A model generated the notes under the pieces. The model searched no databases and was not told the DNA's origin. It saw only the letters and a program-made list of their open reading frames with translations. Shown here in pieces: positions 43,900 to 51,922 of a DNA stretch of 64,000 bases. A program made the translations under genes and the position numbers. Positions within the stretch are counted from its first letter, which is position 1. Each line of letters opens with the position of its first letter. The DNA is from Arthrobacter zhangbolii (GTDB taxonomy: Bacteria; Actinomycetota; Actinomycetes; Actinomycetales; Micrococcaceae), in NCBI RefSeq assembly GCF_022869865.1, contig NZ_CP094984.1:3038001-3102000 (forward strand). Reading direction: 5' to 3'.

Positions 43900-45138
43900 T
43901 CAGGGCCTCGCGCGGGCCATCCGCCGCAGGTCCGCTCCCGCATCCGCCAGTGCCGCAGGATCGACAGCTCGCCCCGACTCGATCAGCCTCCGGGCCGCAC
44001 GGACGCTGGTTCCGGCGTCGACGGCGGCCACTCCGGCCAGCGTCCCGTCATCGGCCACACGGAACGTCATAAAACCGGGGCCGGGTGCCCCGCGCAATAT
44101 TGTCCGGCCCGGCACTGAAAGGCTGCCTGCCACTTCAAGGTGCACGCCGTAACGGTCGGACCAGAACCAGTCCGCGCCGGGGGCGGGCGGTGCGTCTGCA
44201 AGGATTCCGGCCGCCGCTGCCTCGCCGGTCCGCCTGGCGGCATCCCAGTGCTCGAAGTGCCGTCCGGACAGGCTGCCGCCACCCCTCAGGCGTGCCGAGT
44301 CGCCGGCGGCGAAGACCCGGGGATGCGAAGTGCGGCCTGCCCGGTCCACCAGAATGCCGCCGTCCACCTCCAACCCGGCGTCCTCGGCAAGTGCGGTGAC
44401 CGGCTCACCACCCACGGCCACAAGCACCGCTGTCGCCGTCAGCCTGCGGCCGTCTTCCAGATCCACCGAAAGGGCACGGCCATCCGCCGCGATTCCCACT
44501 GCCCGGCCCCGGACATAGCCGGTGCCGTGCGCTGCGTGCAGACCGTGCAGGTATCCAGCCATCTCCGGCCCCACCGCCCGCTCAAAGGGGAGCTCCGCCG
44601 GGTCCACCAGTGTCACTTCGGCCCCCAGACCGCGCGCCGTCGCAGCGGTTTCGGCACCGATCAGCCCCGCTCCGAGGATAACCAGCCGGGCCTCCGGCCC
44701 CATCAGTGCACGCAATTGCCCGGCATCCCCTGCAGTGCGCAGCGTCAGGACGCCGGGAAGGTCCATGCCTGGCAGTGGCAGGCGGCGGGCACGCGCTCCG
44801 GTGGCCAGCAGCACCACGTCGGCCGCCTGCTCCTGGCCCGAGGAAAGTGTCAGGACAGATTCAGCGCTTCCGGGATTAAGCTTGCAGACGCTCTCCGCGA
44901 GCAGTTCAACGCCGTTGTCTGCATACCACCGCGCCGGCGCCAGCTGCAGCCGTTCCCGGTCCAGGCTGCCGGCGAGGAAGGCCTTGCTCAGCGGCGGGCG
45001 GTCGTATGGCAGTCCGTCCGGATCCACCAGTTGGAGCGTGCCGGCATACCCTCGGCGGCGAAGCTCACGGACCGCACTGAATCCGGCTATGCCGCCGCCT
45101 ACCACCGCCACCGAGGCGGGGCCTGCCGCCTCGCTCAA
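43900..45138 (-). CDS. FAD-dependent ferredoxin reductase of a Rieske-type electron chain
   Basis: A 412-aa reductase of the BphA4/RhodF family that passes electrons from NAD(P)H to a ferredoxin. VAVVGGGIAGFSAVRELRRRGYAG binds FAD, LVILGAGLIGAETAATARGLGAEVTLVD binds NAD(P)H, and RVFAAGDSARL is the second FAD motif. Translation probably starts at the TTG that overlaps the ferredoxin stop as TTGA; an ATG 11 codons earlier inside the ferredoxin gene is possible. No oxygenase subunits are nearby. Confidence 0.88.
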   Translation of the reverse strand: MSEAAGPASVAVVGGGIAGFSAVRELRRRGYAGTLQLVDPDGLPYDRPPLSKAFLAGSLDRERLQLAPARWYADNGVELLAESVCKLNPGSAESVLTLSSGQEQAADVVLLATGARARRLPLPGMDLPGVLTLRTAGDAGQLRALMGPEARLVILGAGLIGAETAATARGLGAEVTLVDPAELPFERAVGPEMAGYLHGLHAAHGTGYVRGRAVGIAADGRALSVDLEDGRRLTATAVLVAVGGEPVTALAEDAGLEVDGGILVDRAGRTSHPRVFAAGDSARLRGGGSLSGRHFEHWDAARRTGEAAAAGILADAPPAPGADWFWSDRYGVHLEVAGSLSVPGRTILRGAPGPGFMTFRVADDGTLAGVAAVDAGTSVRAARRLIESGRAVDPAALADAGADLRRMARARP

Positions 45139-45479
45139 GCGTCCTGCGGCGTCTCGTTGGGGTACAGCCATACTTGGTCTTCGCGCACTTCCACGCGGTG
45201 CGCCTTGGCATTCACCATCGCCGGCAGGCACAGTGCTTCACCGGTGCGCAGGCAGAACCGTGCCGAGTGGATGGGGCACTCCACCTCGTCGCCTTCGATC
45301 CAGCCTTCGGCCAGAGAGGCTTCTTCGTGCGTGCAGGTGTCGTTCAGGGCGTAGAAGCGGCCGTTGTCGCTGTGGAACACTGCAATGTCATCAGCGGTGC
45401 CGGCCTTTTCGGCATCCACCACCAGGGCCTCGCCCTCGCTTATTTCATCGACATCGGCAACGCGGATACCCTCGCTCAT
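45135..45479 (-). CDS. Rieske [2Fe-2S] ferredoxin
   Basis: A 114-aa electron carrier. The cluster ligands are Cys49-x-His51 (DTCTHEEASL) and Cys68-x-x-His71 (ECPIHSARF), with the NdoA/BphA3-like spacing of 16 residues between them. It is directly upstream of, and overlapping by four bases, the reductase gene. Together they make a two-component electron supply for an unidentified mono- or dioxygenase; a nitrite-reductase-type small subunit is a less likely alternative. Confidence 0.92.
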   Translation of the reverse strand: MSEGIRVADVDEISEGEALVVDAEKAGTADDIAVFHSDNGRFYALNDTCTHEEASLAEGWIEGDEVECPIHSARFCLRTGEALCLPAMVNAKAHRVEVREDQVWLYPNETPQDA

Positions 45480-45538
45480 GCCATTTCCTTCCCCGGCGCC
45501 ATGCCACTAACGTGTTGTGCTGCTCTTACCTCAACACG

Positions 45539-46045
45539 TTACCCCGGTCCGGCCTGCTCCCCGGCGGGGACCGTCGGGGAGGATCCGTTCCCGACGCTTT
45601 CCGGCCGCAGTACCATGGCTTCCTGCGTTGTGGCCCCGGGCTCAAGGCTTCGAATCAGCGTGATCAGCTCCGCCCTCAGTTCCGGACCGATCCCGACGGT
45701 GGAATTATCCTGTTCGAGGTTCTCCGCGTCGGCCAGCAGCTTCTGCCCGCGCTCGGAGATGGCCATCAACCGGCCGCTTTTCCCCGCAGCGATGGCCACC
45801 TCTTCCACGAGGCCCTGCCCCGCCATACTCACCAGCGCCGTCCCCAGTGTCTGCGCCGTGACGCGCAGACGCCGGGCCAGCTCCGCCCGGCGCATGGGCC
45901 CGTCCACCAGCAGGACCCGCAGAACGGTGACCCGCTCCTGCGTCAGGCCCACGGCCCGCAGCTTGTTGTCCACTTGGCGCCTTACCAGCCGTGCGGCGGT
46001 TGAGAGCAGCCGCACGGGTTCCCAGTCCCCCTCGTTCTGCATCAT
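45539..46045 (-). CDS. MarR family transcriptional regulator
   Basis: A 168-aa regulator: LSTAARLVRRQVDNKLRAVGLTQERVTVLRVLLVDGPMRRAELARRLRVTAQTLGTALVSMAGQGLVEEVA covers the helix-turn-helix, and KSGRLMAISERGQKLL is the wing. The start chosen is the first of two adjacent ATGs (QNEGDWEPV) after GGGAAGCAGG; the reading frame is open 41 codons further. It lies upstream of the Rieske ferredoxin and reductase genes on the same strand, 59 bp apart, and may regulate them. Confidence 0.85.
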   Translation of the reverse strand: MMQNEGDWEPVRLLSTAARLVRRQVDNKLRAVGLTQERVTVLRVLLVDGPMRRAELARRLRVTAQTLGTALVSMAGQGLVEEVAIAAGKSGRLMAISERGQKLLADAENLEQDNSTVGIGPELRAELITLIRSLEPGATTQEAMVLRPESVGNGSSPTVPAGEQAGPG

Positions 46046-46152
46046 CCTGCTTCCCTGATACGTCGTCGGTAAGCGATCCAGCTCGTCTGAAACAATCAGC
46101 GTGCTTACTATTTCAACGTGACCAGGGGTGTGCTTGTCAAGCCGGGTGGGGG

Positions 46153-46782
46153 TTACCGGGCCGCCCACTCGCGGAAGGCGCGCACGGCATCCCCGCCGCC
46201 TTCAATGCTCACATTCGCCGCTGCACGCCGGCCCATGGCATGAAGCGCCAGCTCCACCACGTCGGCAGAAACCAGCACCGAGGGCGACCCGGCCTTGACC
46301 CGGCGCCGCCCGAACCCGGGCAGGGCAAGCTCAACGCCGACCGGGCTGCTGCGATAGCCCATCCGGGCCATCATGCCCAGCTGCTTCCACAGCGCCTGCT
46401 GCTGCCCGGCCGGCAGCTGGCGTGCGGCGGCCGCCCCTGCCCCGCGCCGGATGTCCTCGTGATGGATGACGTATTCCACCAGGTTGGCTGCGTCTGTCCG
46501 GAAAGGTGACAACCGGCCCGGCCCCGCAGCGAACCTGTCCACCAGCGCTGCGTAGCCCTGCGGGGTGCCGGCGGCATTGGCCTCGGCCCCCAGGTTTTTC
46601 TCCTGTCCGGGTTTGGGCCGGCGGGCCACGTCGGCGGCAATCCGCCACGGAGCATGTTCCCGGAGCACCAGATGCGCCAGCAGCCTGCGAACGTCCCACC
46701 CTTCACACAGGGTTGGCGCGAAGGGGTCCGTCTCCCGCAGCGTCCGGACCAATTGCGCGCGTTCCGTTTCCACCCATGCCAT
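46153..46782 (-). CDS. TIGR03085-like family protein (DinB/maleylpyruvate isomerase-like fold)
   Basis: A 209-aa actinobacterial protein. The N-terminal ETERAQLVRTLRETDPFAPTLCEGWDVRRLLAHLVLRE and YVIHHEDIRRG blocks, with conserved His residues, resemble the mycothiol-dependent maleylpyruvate isomerase/DinB group; metal binding through His in LAHLVLREH and VIHHED is likely. The substrate is unknown. The ATG before AWVETERA gives the standard length; the open frame further up lacks similarity. Confidence 0.75.
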   Translation of the reverse strand: MAWVETERAQLVRTLRETDPFAPTLCEGWDVRRLLAHLVLREHAPWRIAADVARRPKPGQEKNLGAEANAAGTPQGYAALVDRFAAGPGRLSPFRTDAANLVEYVIHHEDIRRGAGAAAARQLPAGQQQALWKQLGMMARMGYRSSPVGVELALPGFGRRRVKAGSPSVLVSADVVELALHAMGRRAAANVSIEGGGDAVRAFREWAAR

Positions 46783-46967
46783 GACTGTCTCCTTCGGATT
46801 GGTCTGCCGGGATACTCGCATCCGTTCCAGCGGATTTCCACGGCAATACGGTCTGCGCCCCACATTAGCCGCGAACCCCCTTTACCCTTACCTACCGCGG
46901 CGTAGCATGGTCCCCACAGCGAGCCGAGGCTGCGAGCACGGTGCGGCCCTGAACGAGGAGAAATCCC

Positions 46968-48947
46968 ATGAGTGCCACCGATATCCAGGATGCCCAGGAC
47001 GCCGGCCGAAACGGCAGTGCCCGCAAAATCAAGGACCGTGTCGTCACCGAGCAGGATGCACGCAATGCCACCGAAGCGGCCCGGGACACCGGTGAATCCC
47101 GGCCGAGTTTTGCCAAGGGCATTTATCTCGGCAACTACAACCTGGACCTGATCCGGTCCCTGCCCGACGCCGACCCGGACGAGGAAGCCCGCGCCGAGCT
47201 GTTTCTGGAAGCGCTCACCGAATACTGCCGGACCCTGGACGGCCGGCTGATCGAGCGCACGGGCGTCATTCCCGACGAGTACCTGCGCGGTCTGGCAGAC
47301 CTGGGCGTTTTCGGCATCAAGATCCCCCGGCGCTACGGCGGACTCGGCCTGTCGCTGCTGCACTACGGCCGGGCACTGATGATCCTCGGCACGGTACACC
47401 CCAGCATGGGCGCACTGGTCTCCGCGCACCAATCCATCGGCGTGCCGGAACCGGTGAAGGTCTTCGGCAATGACGCGCAGAAAGAGGAGTACCTGCCCCG
47501 CTGCGCCGCCGGAGCGGTAACCGCCTTCCTGCTCACCGAGCCCGACGTCGGCTCCGACCCGGCACGGCTGCGGACCACGGCCATCCCGTCGGAGGACGGC
47601 AGCGAGTACATCATTGACGGCGTGAAGCTGTGGACCACCAACGGCGTGATCGCAGAACTGGTGGTGGTAATGGCCGCCGTCCCGCCGCACGGCGGGAACA
47701 AGGGCGGCATCAGCGCATTTGTCGTCGAGATGTCCTCCCCCGGGATCACCGTGGAAAACCGCAACAACTTCATGGGGCTGCGCGGCATTGAGAACGGGGT
47801 TACCCGCTTCACCAATGTGCGTGTCCCGGCGGCAAACCGGTTGGGCCGGGAGGGACAGGGGCTGAAGATCGCCCTCACCACGCTGAACACCGGCAGGCTG
47901 TCGATCCCTGCCATGTGCGCGGCGGCGGGCAAGTGGTCGCTGAAGATTGCCCGCGGCTGGGCCGGGGCACGTGAACAGTGGGGCCGGCCCATCGGCCGGC
48001 ACGAGGCCGTTGCCAAGAAGCTCGCCTACATCGCGTCGACCAGCTTCGCCCTCGAAGCGGTCTTCGAACTCTCCGCCGAGCTGGCGGACGCCGGCACCAA
48101 GGACATTCGGATCGAAGCGGCCCTCGCCAAGCTCTGGGCCAGCGAGATGGCCTACAACATTGCCGATGAGCTGGTTCAGGTGCGCGGCGGCCGGGGGTTC
48201 GAGACGGCCGATTCCCTTGCAGCCCGGGGCGAGCGCGCCGTCCCGGCGGAACAGCAGCTGCGGGACCTGCGCATCAACCGGGTTTTCGAAGGGTCAACGG
48301 AAATCATGCACCTGTTCATCGCCCGCGAAGCGGTGGATGCCCACCTCACGGCCGCCGGGGATCTGGCGGTGGCCGACGCACCGCTGAGCGCCAAGGGCCG
48401 TGCCGCCGTAAAGGCCAGCGGCTTCTACGGCAAGTGGCTGCCCACGCTGGCCGTAGGAAAGGGCAGCGTGCCGACGTCGTACGCCGAGTTCGGTATCCTC
48501 GGCAAGCACCTGCGCTACGCCGAACGGGCCTCGCGCCGGCTCGCCCGGTCAACGTTCTACGGGATGGCCCGCTGGCAGGCGGGGCTGGAGCAGCACCAGG
48601 TGTTTTTGGGACGGATAGTGGACATCGGTGCGGAGATTTTCGCGATTTCCGCCTCCTGTGTCCGGGCCTTGGCTATCCGCCGGGAGGATCCGGCGGAGGG
48701 CCAGGGTGCCTTCGAGCTCGCGGATACATTCAGTGCCGAGTCCCGGGTGCGCATCGAATCGCTCTTTGACGAACTGTGGCGGAATTCGGACGACGCCGAC
48801 CGGCAGCTCGCCAAGGGCGTCCTCGCCGGACGGTACACCTGGCTCGAGAAGGGTGTGCTTGACGCTTCCGAGGGCACCGGACCGTGGATCTCCGAAACGG
48901 CGCTCGGATCCGAGCCCAAGGAGAACCTGCACCGCTGGTACCGCTAA
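46968..48947 (+). CDS. Long acyl-CoA dehydrogenase (VLCAD/ACAD9-like)
   Basis: A 659-aa FAD enzyme that introduces the C2-C3 double bond in acyl-CoA. The dehydrogenase core (about 80-480) shows AFLLTEPDVGSDPARLRTTA, DGVKLWTTNG, GRPIGRHEAVAKKLAYIAS and INRVFEGSTEIMHLFIAREA, with the catalytic Glu in the FEGS motif. A C-terminal helical extension of about 150 residues (480-640) is characteristic of the very-long-chain class that can associate with membranes. A 50-residue polar leader precedes the core. The start has GAGGAG seven bases upstream. It is convergent with the TetR gene. Confidence 0.88.
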   Translation: MSATDIQDAQDAGRNGSARKIKDRVVTEQDARNATEAARDTGESRPSFAKGIYLGNYNLDLIRSLPDADPDEEARAELFLEALTEYCRTLDGRLIERTGVIPDEYLRGLADLGVFGIKIPRRYGGLGLSLLHYGRALMILGTVHPSMGALVSAHQSIGVPEPVKVFGNDAQKEEYLPRCAAGAVTAFLLTEPDVGSDPARLRTTAIPSEDGSEYIIDGVKLWTTNGVIAELVVVMAAVPPHGGNKGGISAFVVEMSSPGITVENRNNFMGLRGIENGVTRFTNVRVPAANRLGREGQGLKIALTTLNTGRLSIPAMCAAAGKWSLKIARGWAGAREQWGRPIGRHEAVAKKLAYIASTSFALEAVFELSAELADAGTKDIRIEAALAKLWASEMAYNIADELVQVRGGRGFETADSLAARGERAVPAEQQLRDLRINRVFEGSTEIMHLFIAREAVDAHLTAAGDLAVADAPLSAKGRAAVKASGFYGKWLPTLAVGKGSVPTSYAEFGILGKHLRYAERASRRLARSTFYGMARWQAGLEQHQVFLGRIVDIGAEIFAISASCVRALAIRREDPAEGQGAFELADTFSAESRVRIESLFDELWRNSDDADRQLAKGVLAGRYTWLEKGVLDASEGTGPWISETALGSEPKENLHRWYR

Positions 48948-49020
48948 ACCGCCGGTACCGCTGAGGTTCTGCCTGAGGTTCTGCCGGGTGGCCGGCAGGC
49001 GGCGTGACAGGCGGGGGCCG

Positions 49021-49632
49021 CTACCGCGCCTGGACCGTGCCCCGGCAGATCTGCACGTAGCGCGCCGCCAGTTCCTCCGGGCTGAGCGGACCGCCGGCCC
49101 GGTACCACTGGGCAACACCGGTGCACATGGTGGTGACCGCCCGGCTGGCGTCCTTGGGATACCGGGTAGCGAACCGGCCCAGCCGGGACCCTTCGGCCAC
49201 GACGTCGTCCAGCAGCTTCTGCTGCCGGTCACGGGCGGCGATGTGGCCGGCGCGGGCGGGGCCTTCCAGGCTGCGGATCTCGCTGGCGGCAATAAAGGCG
49301 TGCTCCCAGCGGTAGGCATGGACCAGCACCAGGCATTCGACCAGCAGTGCAAACCGCGCCTCCACGTCTTCCCCGGCCTCGCGGAGCGCCGCGCTGCTGC
49401 GGGCGTAGAGGTCCGCCATCGCGGATTCCGCAATGCCCACCAACAATGCCTGCTTGGACGGATAGTGATGGTAGAGACCCGGGACCGAGAGTCCGGCATG
49501 GGTGGCAACGGTGCGGATGGCCGTGCCGTGGTAACCGTGCTCGACAAAGCAGTCCAGGGCCGCGCCCAGCAGGGGCGGCAGGGCGGGAACGGAGAAGTCG
49601 CGCCAGTTCGGCGGCGTCCCGGCGGCTGTCAT
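49021..49632 (-). CDS. TetR family transcriptional repressor
   Basis: A 203-aa regulator. LDCFVEHGYHGTAIRTVATHAGLSVPGLYHHYPSKQALLVGIAE is a complete TetR helix-turn-helix. The ATG before TAAGTPPNWRDF sets the start; the open frame upstream adds 15 residues without similarity. It is divergent from the SDR-ACAD-APH operon with a 20-bp near-palindrome between, the usual layout of a local repressor controlling acyl-CoA metabolism and itself. Confidence 0.9.
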   Translation of the reverse strand: MTAAGTPPNWRDFSVPALPPLLGAALDCFVEHGYHGTAIRTVATHAGLSVPGLYHHYPSKQALLVGIAESAMADLYARSSAALREAGEDVEARFALLVECLVLVHAYRWEHAFIAASEIRSLEGPARAGHIAARDRQQKLLDDVVAEGSRLGRFATRYPKDASRAVTTMCTGVAQWYRAGGPLSPEELAARYVQICRGTVQAR

Positions 49633-49705
49633 GGCACCCTTTCGATGGATTCTCCGGCACTCTGTGACTCTTGACACAGCTGCGGTGTCTCCATCAGACT
49701 ACCCA

Positions 49706-49725
49706 TACCGAGCGGTCGCTCGGTA
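49706..49725. promoter_or_regulatory. Predicted TetR operator between regulator and acyl-CoA operon
   Basis: TACCGAGCG-GT-CGCTCGGTA, two perfect 9-bp arms with a 2-bp spacer. It lies 27 bp before the SDR start and 74 bp before the TetR start, so binding would block both promoters. Confidence 0.8.
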
Positions 49726-49751
49726 GTTGATGACGGAAGTTGGCGGAGCAG

Positions 49752-50552
49752 ATGACGGAACAGACACCGGAGCAGCACATACCCGGAACCGGCGCACGGT
49801 TGGAAGGCAAAACCGCCATTGTCACCGGCGCCAGCCGCGGTATCGGACTCGCCATCGCCCGCCGTCTGGCCGCCGAAGGCGCCCGCGTCTGCATCACCGC
49901 CCGCAATATCGGCCCGCTCAAGGAAGCTGCCGCCGAGTTCCCGGAAGGCAGCGTGCTGGTGGTTGCCGGCAAGTCCGATGACCCGGACCACCGCGCCGAG
50001 GTACTGGAGACGGTAACCCGCGCCTGGGGGCAGCTGGACATCCTGGTCAACAACGCCGGCGTTAATCCGGTCTACGGTCCGCTGACCGAGCTGGATCCGG
50101 CCGCCGGCCGGCGGATCCTGGACGTCAATCTGCTCGGCACGCTGGGCTGGGTACAGGACGTCTGTGCCTACGCGGCCCTGGATTTCACCGGCCGCGGCGG
50201 GGCCATCCTGAACCTCTCCTCCGTCTCCGCCCAGACCCCGGCGCACGGCATCGGGTTTTACGGCATCAGCAAGGCCGCGGTTGAACAGCTCACCCGGACC
50301 CTCGCCGTGGAACTGGCCCCCAGCGTGCGCGTTAACGCTCTGGCGCCCGCCGTCGTCAAAACACAGTTTGCCCGCGCCCTGTACGAGGGCCGGGAGGAAA
50401 AAGTCAGCGCCTCCTATCCCCTCAAACGGCTCGGCACCCCCGAAGACATTGCCGGCGCTGCGGCCTTCCTGGTCTCCGAGGACGCCGCCTGGATCACCGG
50501 GCAGATCCTGAACCTCGACGGCGGCCTGCTCGCGGCCGGTGGCTCAGCCTAA
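49752..50552 (+). CDS. SDR family oxidoreductase
   Basis: A 266-aa classical short-chain dehydrogenase. GKTAIVTGASRGIGLAIARRLA is the NAD(P) loop, LDILVNNAGVNP and LNLSSVSA (catalytic Ser) follow, and YGISK holds Tyr and Lys. VRVNALAPAVVKTQFARALYEG is the C-terminal loop. The first gene of a three-gene operon with an acyl-CoA dehydrogenase and an APH kinase; it may oxidise a 3-hydroxyacyl-CoA. The ATG at 49752 has a tightly spaced GGAG; an in-frame TTG four codons earlier is the alternative. Confidence 0.87.
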   Translation: MTEQTPEQHIPGTGARLEGKTAIVTGASRGIGLAIARRLAAEGARVCITARNIGPLKEAAAEFPEGSVLVVAGKSDDPDHRAEVLETVTRAWGQLDILVNNAGVNPVYGPLTELDPAAGRRILDVNLLGTLGWVQDVCAYAALDFTGRGGAILNLSSVSAQTPAHGIGFYGISKAAVEQLTRTLAVELAPSVRVNALAPAVVKTQFARALYEGREEKVSASYPLKRLGTPEDIAGAAAFLVSEDAAWITGQILNLDGGLLAAGGSA

Positions 50553-50631
50553 ACGCCGCTGGTTCCGCATTCTCCCCCGCTTCCTTCGCCGCGTTCCCGC
50601 CGCGTTCCCCGCCAAACCCAAAGGACCCGCC

Positions 50632-51918
50632 ATGAGCCCCGCATCCCTGCCCCCGGAGATCGAAGACCTGCGCCTGCGCACCCGTGACTTCATCCGCGGC
50701 ACGGTGATGCCCGCAGAGCCGCGTCCCGGCGAGGTGGTGCCGGAGCCGCTGCTGAAGGAACTTCGCGAAGCCGCGAAGGCGGCCGGCGTCTTCGCCCCGC
50801 ATGCACCGCGCGACTACGGCGGCCAGGGAGTGCCGCTGGAACACTGGTCCCCCATCTTCCAGGAGGCAGGCTACTCGCTGATCGGACCGTCCGCATTGAA
50901 CTGCATGGCACCCGATGAAGGGAACATGCACATGCTGCACCTGATCGGCAGCGAGGAGCAGAAGCGGCGCTATCTCGCCCCGCTGGTCGCCGGGGATGCC
51001 CGCTCCTGCTTCGGCATGACCGAGCCCCATCCCGGCGCCGGATCCGATCCGGCGGCCCTGCGCTCCCGTGCGGAGAAAGTCGACGGCGGCTGGCGGATCA
51101 CCGGCCACAAACGCTTTACCAGCGGGGCCAACAACGCCACCTTCTGCATCGCCATGGTCCGCACCGATGCCGTGGACGGCGCACCCGCCGGAGCCACCAT
51201 GCTGCTGGTGGATATGGACGCCCCCGGGGTACGGATCGGCGAGCAGCTGCACACCATGGACCGGGCCATCGGCGGCGGACATCCGCACGTGCATTTCGAG
51301 GACGTCTTTGTGCCCGACGGCGCCGTCCTCGGCGCGCCGGGCGAAGGCTTCCGCTACGCACAGGTACGCCTGGGCCCGGCACGCCTTACCCACTGCATGC
51401 GCTGGCTCGGCCTGGCCCGCCGCTCCCTGGACATAGCCCTGGACCGCACCAACCGGCGCGAGATCTTCGGCTCCGTCATGAACGAACTCGGCCTGGCGCA
51501 GGAAATGATCGCCCAGTCAGTCATTGACATTGAAACCTCCGACGCCATCATCACCAAGACCGCCGCCCTGCTGGAGGCCGATGCCAAGGCGGGCTCCGCC
51601 CTGTCCTCCGTGGCCAAGGCACACACCTCCGAGGCGGTCTACCGCGTGATCGACCGCAGCCTGCAGCTCTGCGGCGGCGACGGCGTCACCGACCGGCTGC
51701 CCCTGGCCTCCTACCTCAACGAGGTGCGGGCGTTCCGCATTTACGACGGCTCCAATGAAACCCACAAGTGGGCCATTGCCCGCCGGGCCTCGTCCGGCCG
51801 CCGCCGCGAGGTGGAGCACGGCGCCCCCTATCTTGCCGACGTCACGGACGCGGCCGGTCCCGCGGCCGGCAGCACACTGACCGACGACGCCGCGTTCCCC
51901 GCCGATGCGAAAGCCTGA
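50632..51918 (+). CDS. Acyl-CoA dehydrogenase, ACAD10/11-like
   Basis: A 428-aa flavoenzyme. CFGMTEPHPGAGSDPAALRSRA, GHKRFTSGANNATFCIAM, GPARLTHCMRWLGLARRSLDIAL and LQLCGGDGVTDRLPLASYLNEVRAFRIYDGSNETHKWAIARR are family blocks. The usual catalytic-Glu position (YEG) is Asp here (YDG), as in ACAD10/11-type enzymes, and a Glu two residues later (GSNE) is conserved. The ATG at 50632 follows AAAGGAC. The linked APH kinase gene supports a role on 4-hydroxyacyl-CoA rather than ordinary beta-oxidation, by family analogy. Confidence 0.85.
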   Translation: MSPASLPPEIEDLRLRTRDFIRGTVMPAEPRPGEVVPEPLLKELREAAKAAGVFAPHAPRDYGGQGVPLEHWSPIFQEAGYSLIGPSALNCMAPDEGNMHMLHLIGSEEQKRRYLAPLVAGDARSCFGMTEPHPGAGSDPAALRSRAEKVDGGWRITGHKRFTSGANNATFCIAMVRTDAVDGAPAGATMLLVDMDAPGVRIGEQLHTMDRAIGGGHPHVHFEDVFVPDGAVLGAPGEGFRYAQVRLGPARLTHCMRWLGLARRSLDIALDRTNRREIFGSVMNELGLAQEMIAQSVIDIETSDAIITKTAALLEADAKAGSALSSVAKAHTSEAVYRVIDRSLQLCGGDGVTDRLPLASYLNEVRAFRIYDGSNETHKWAIARRASSGRRREVEHGAPYLADVTDAAGPAAGSTLTDDAAFPADAKA

Positions 51919-51922
51919 ACCC

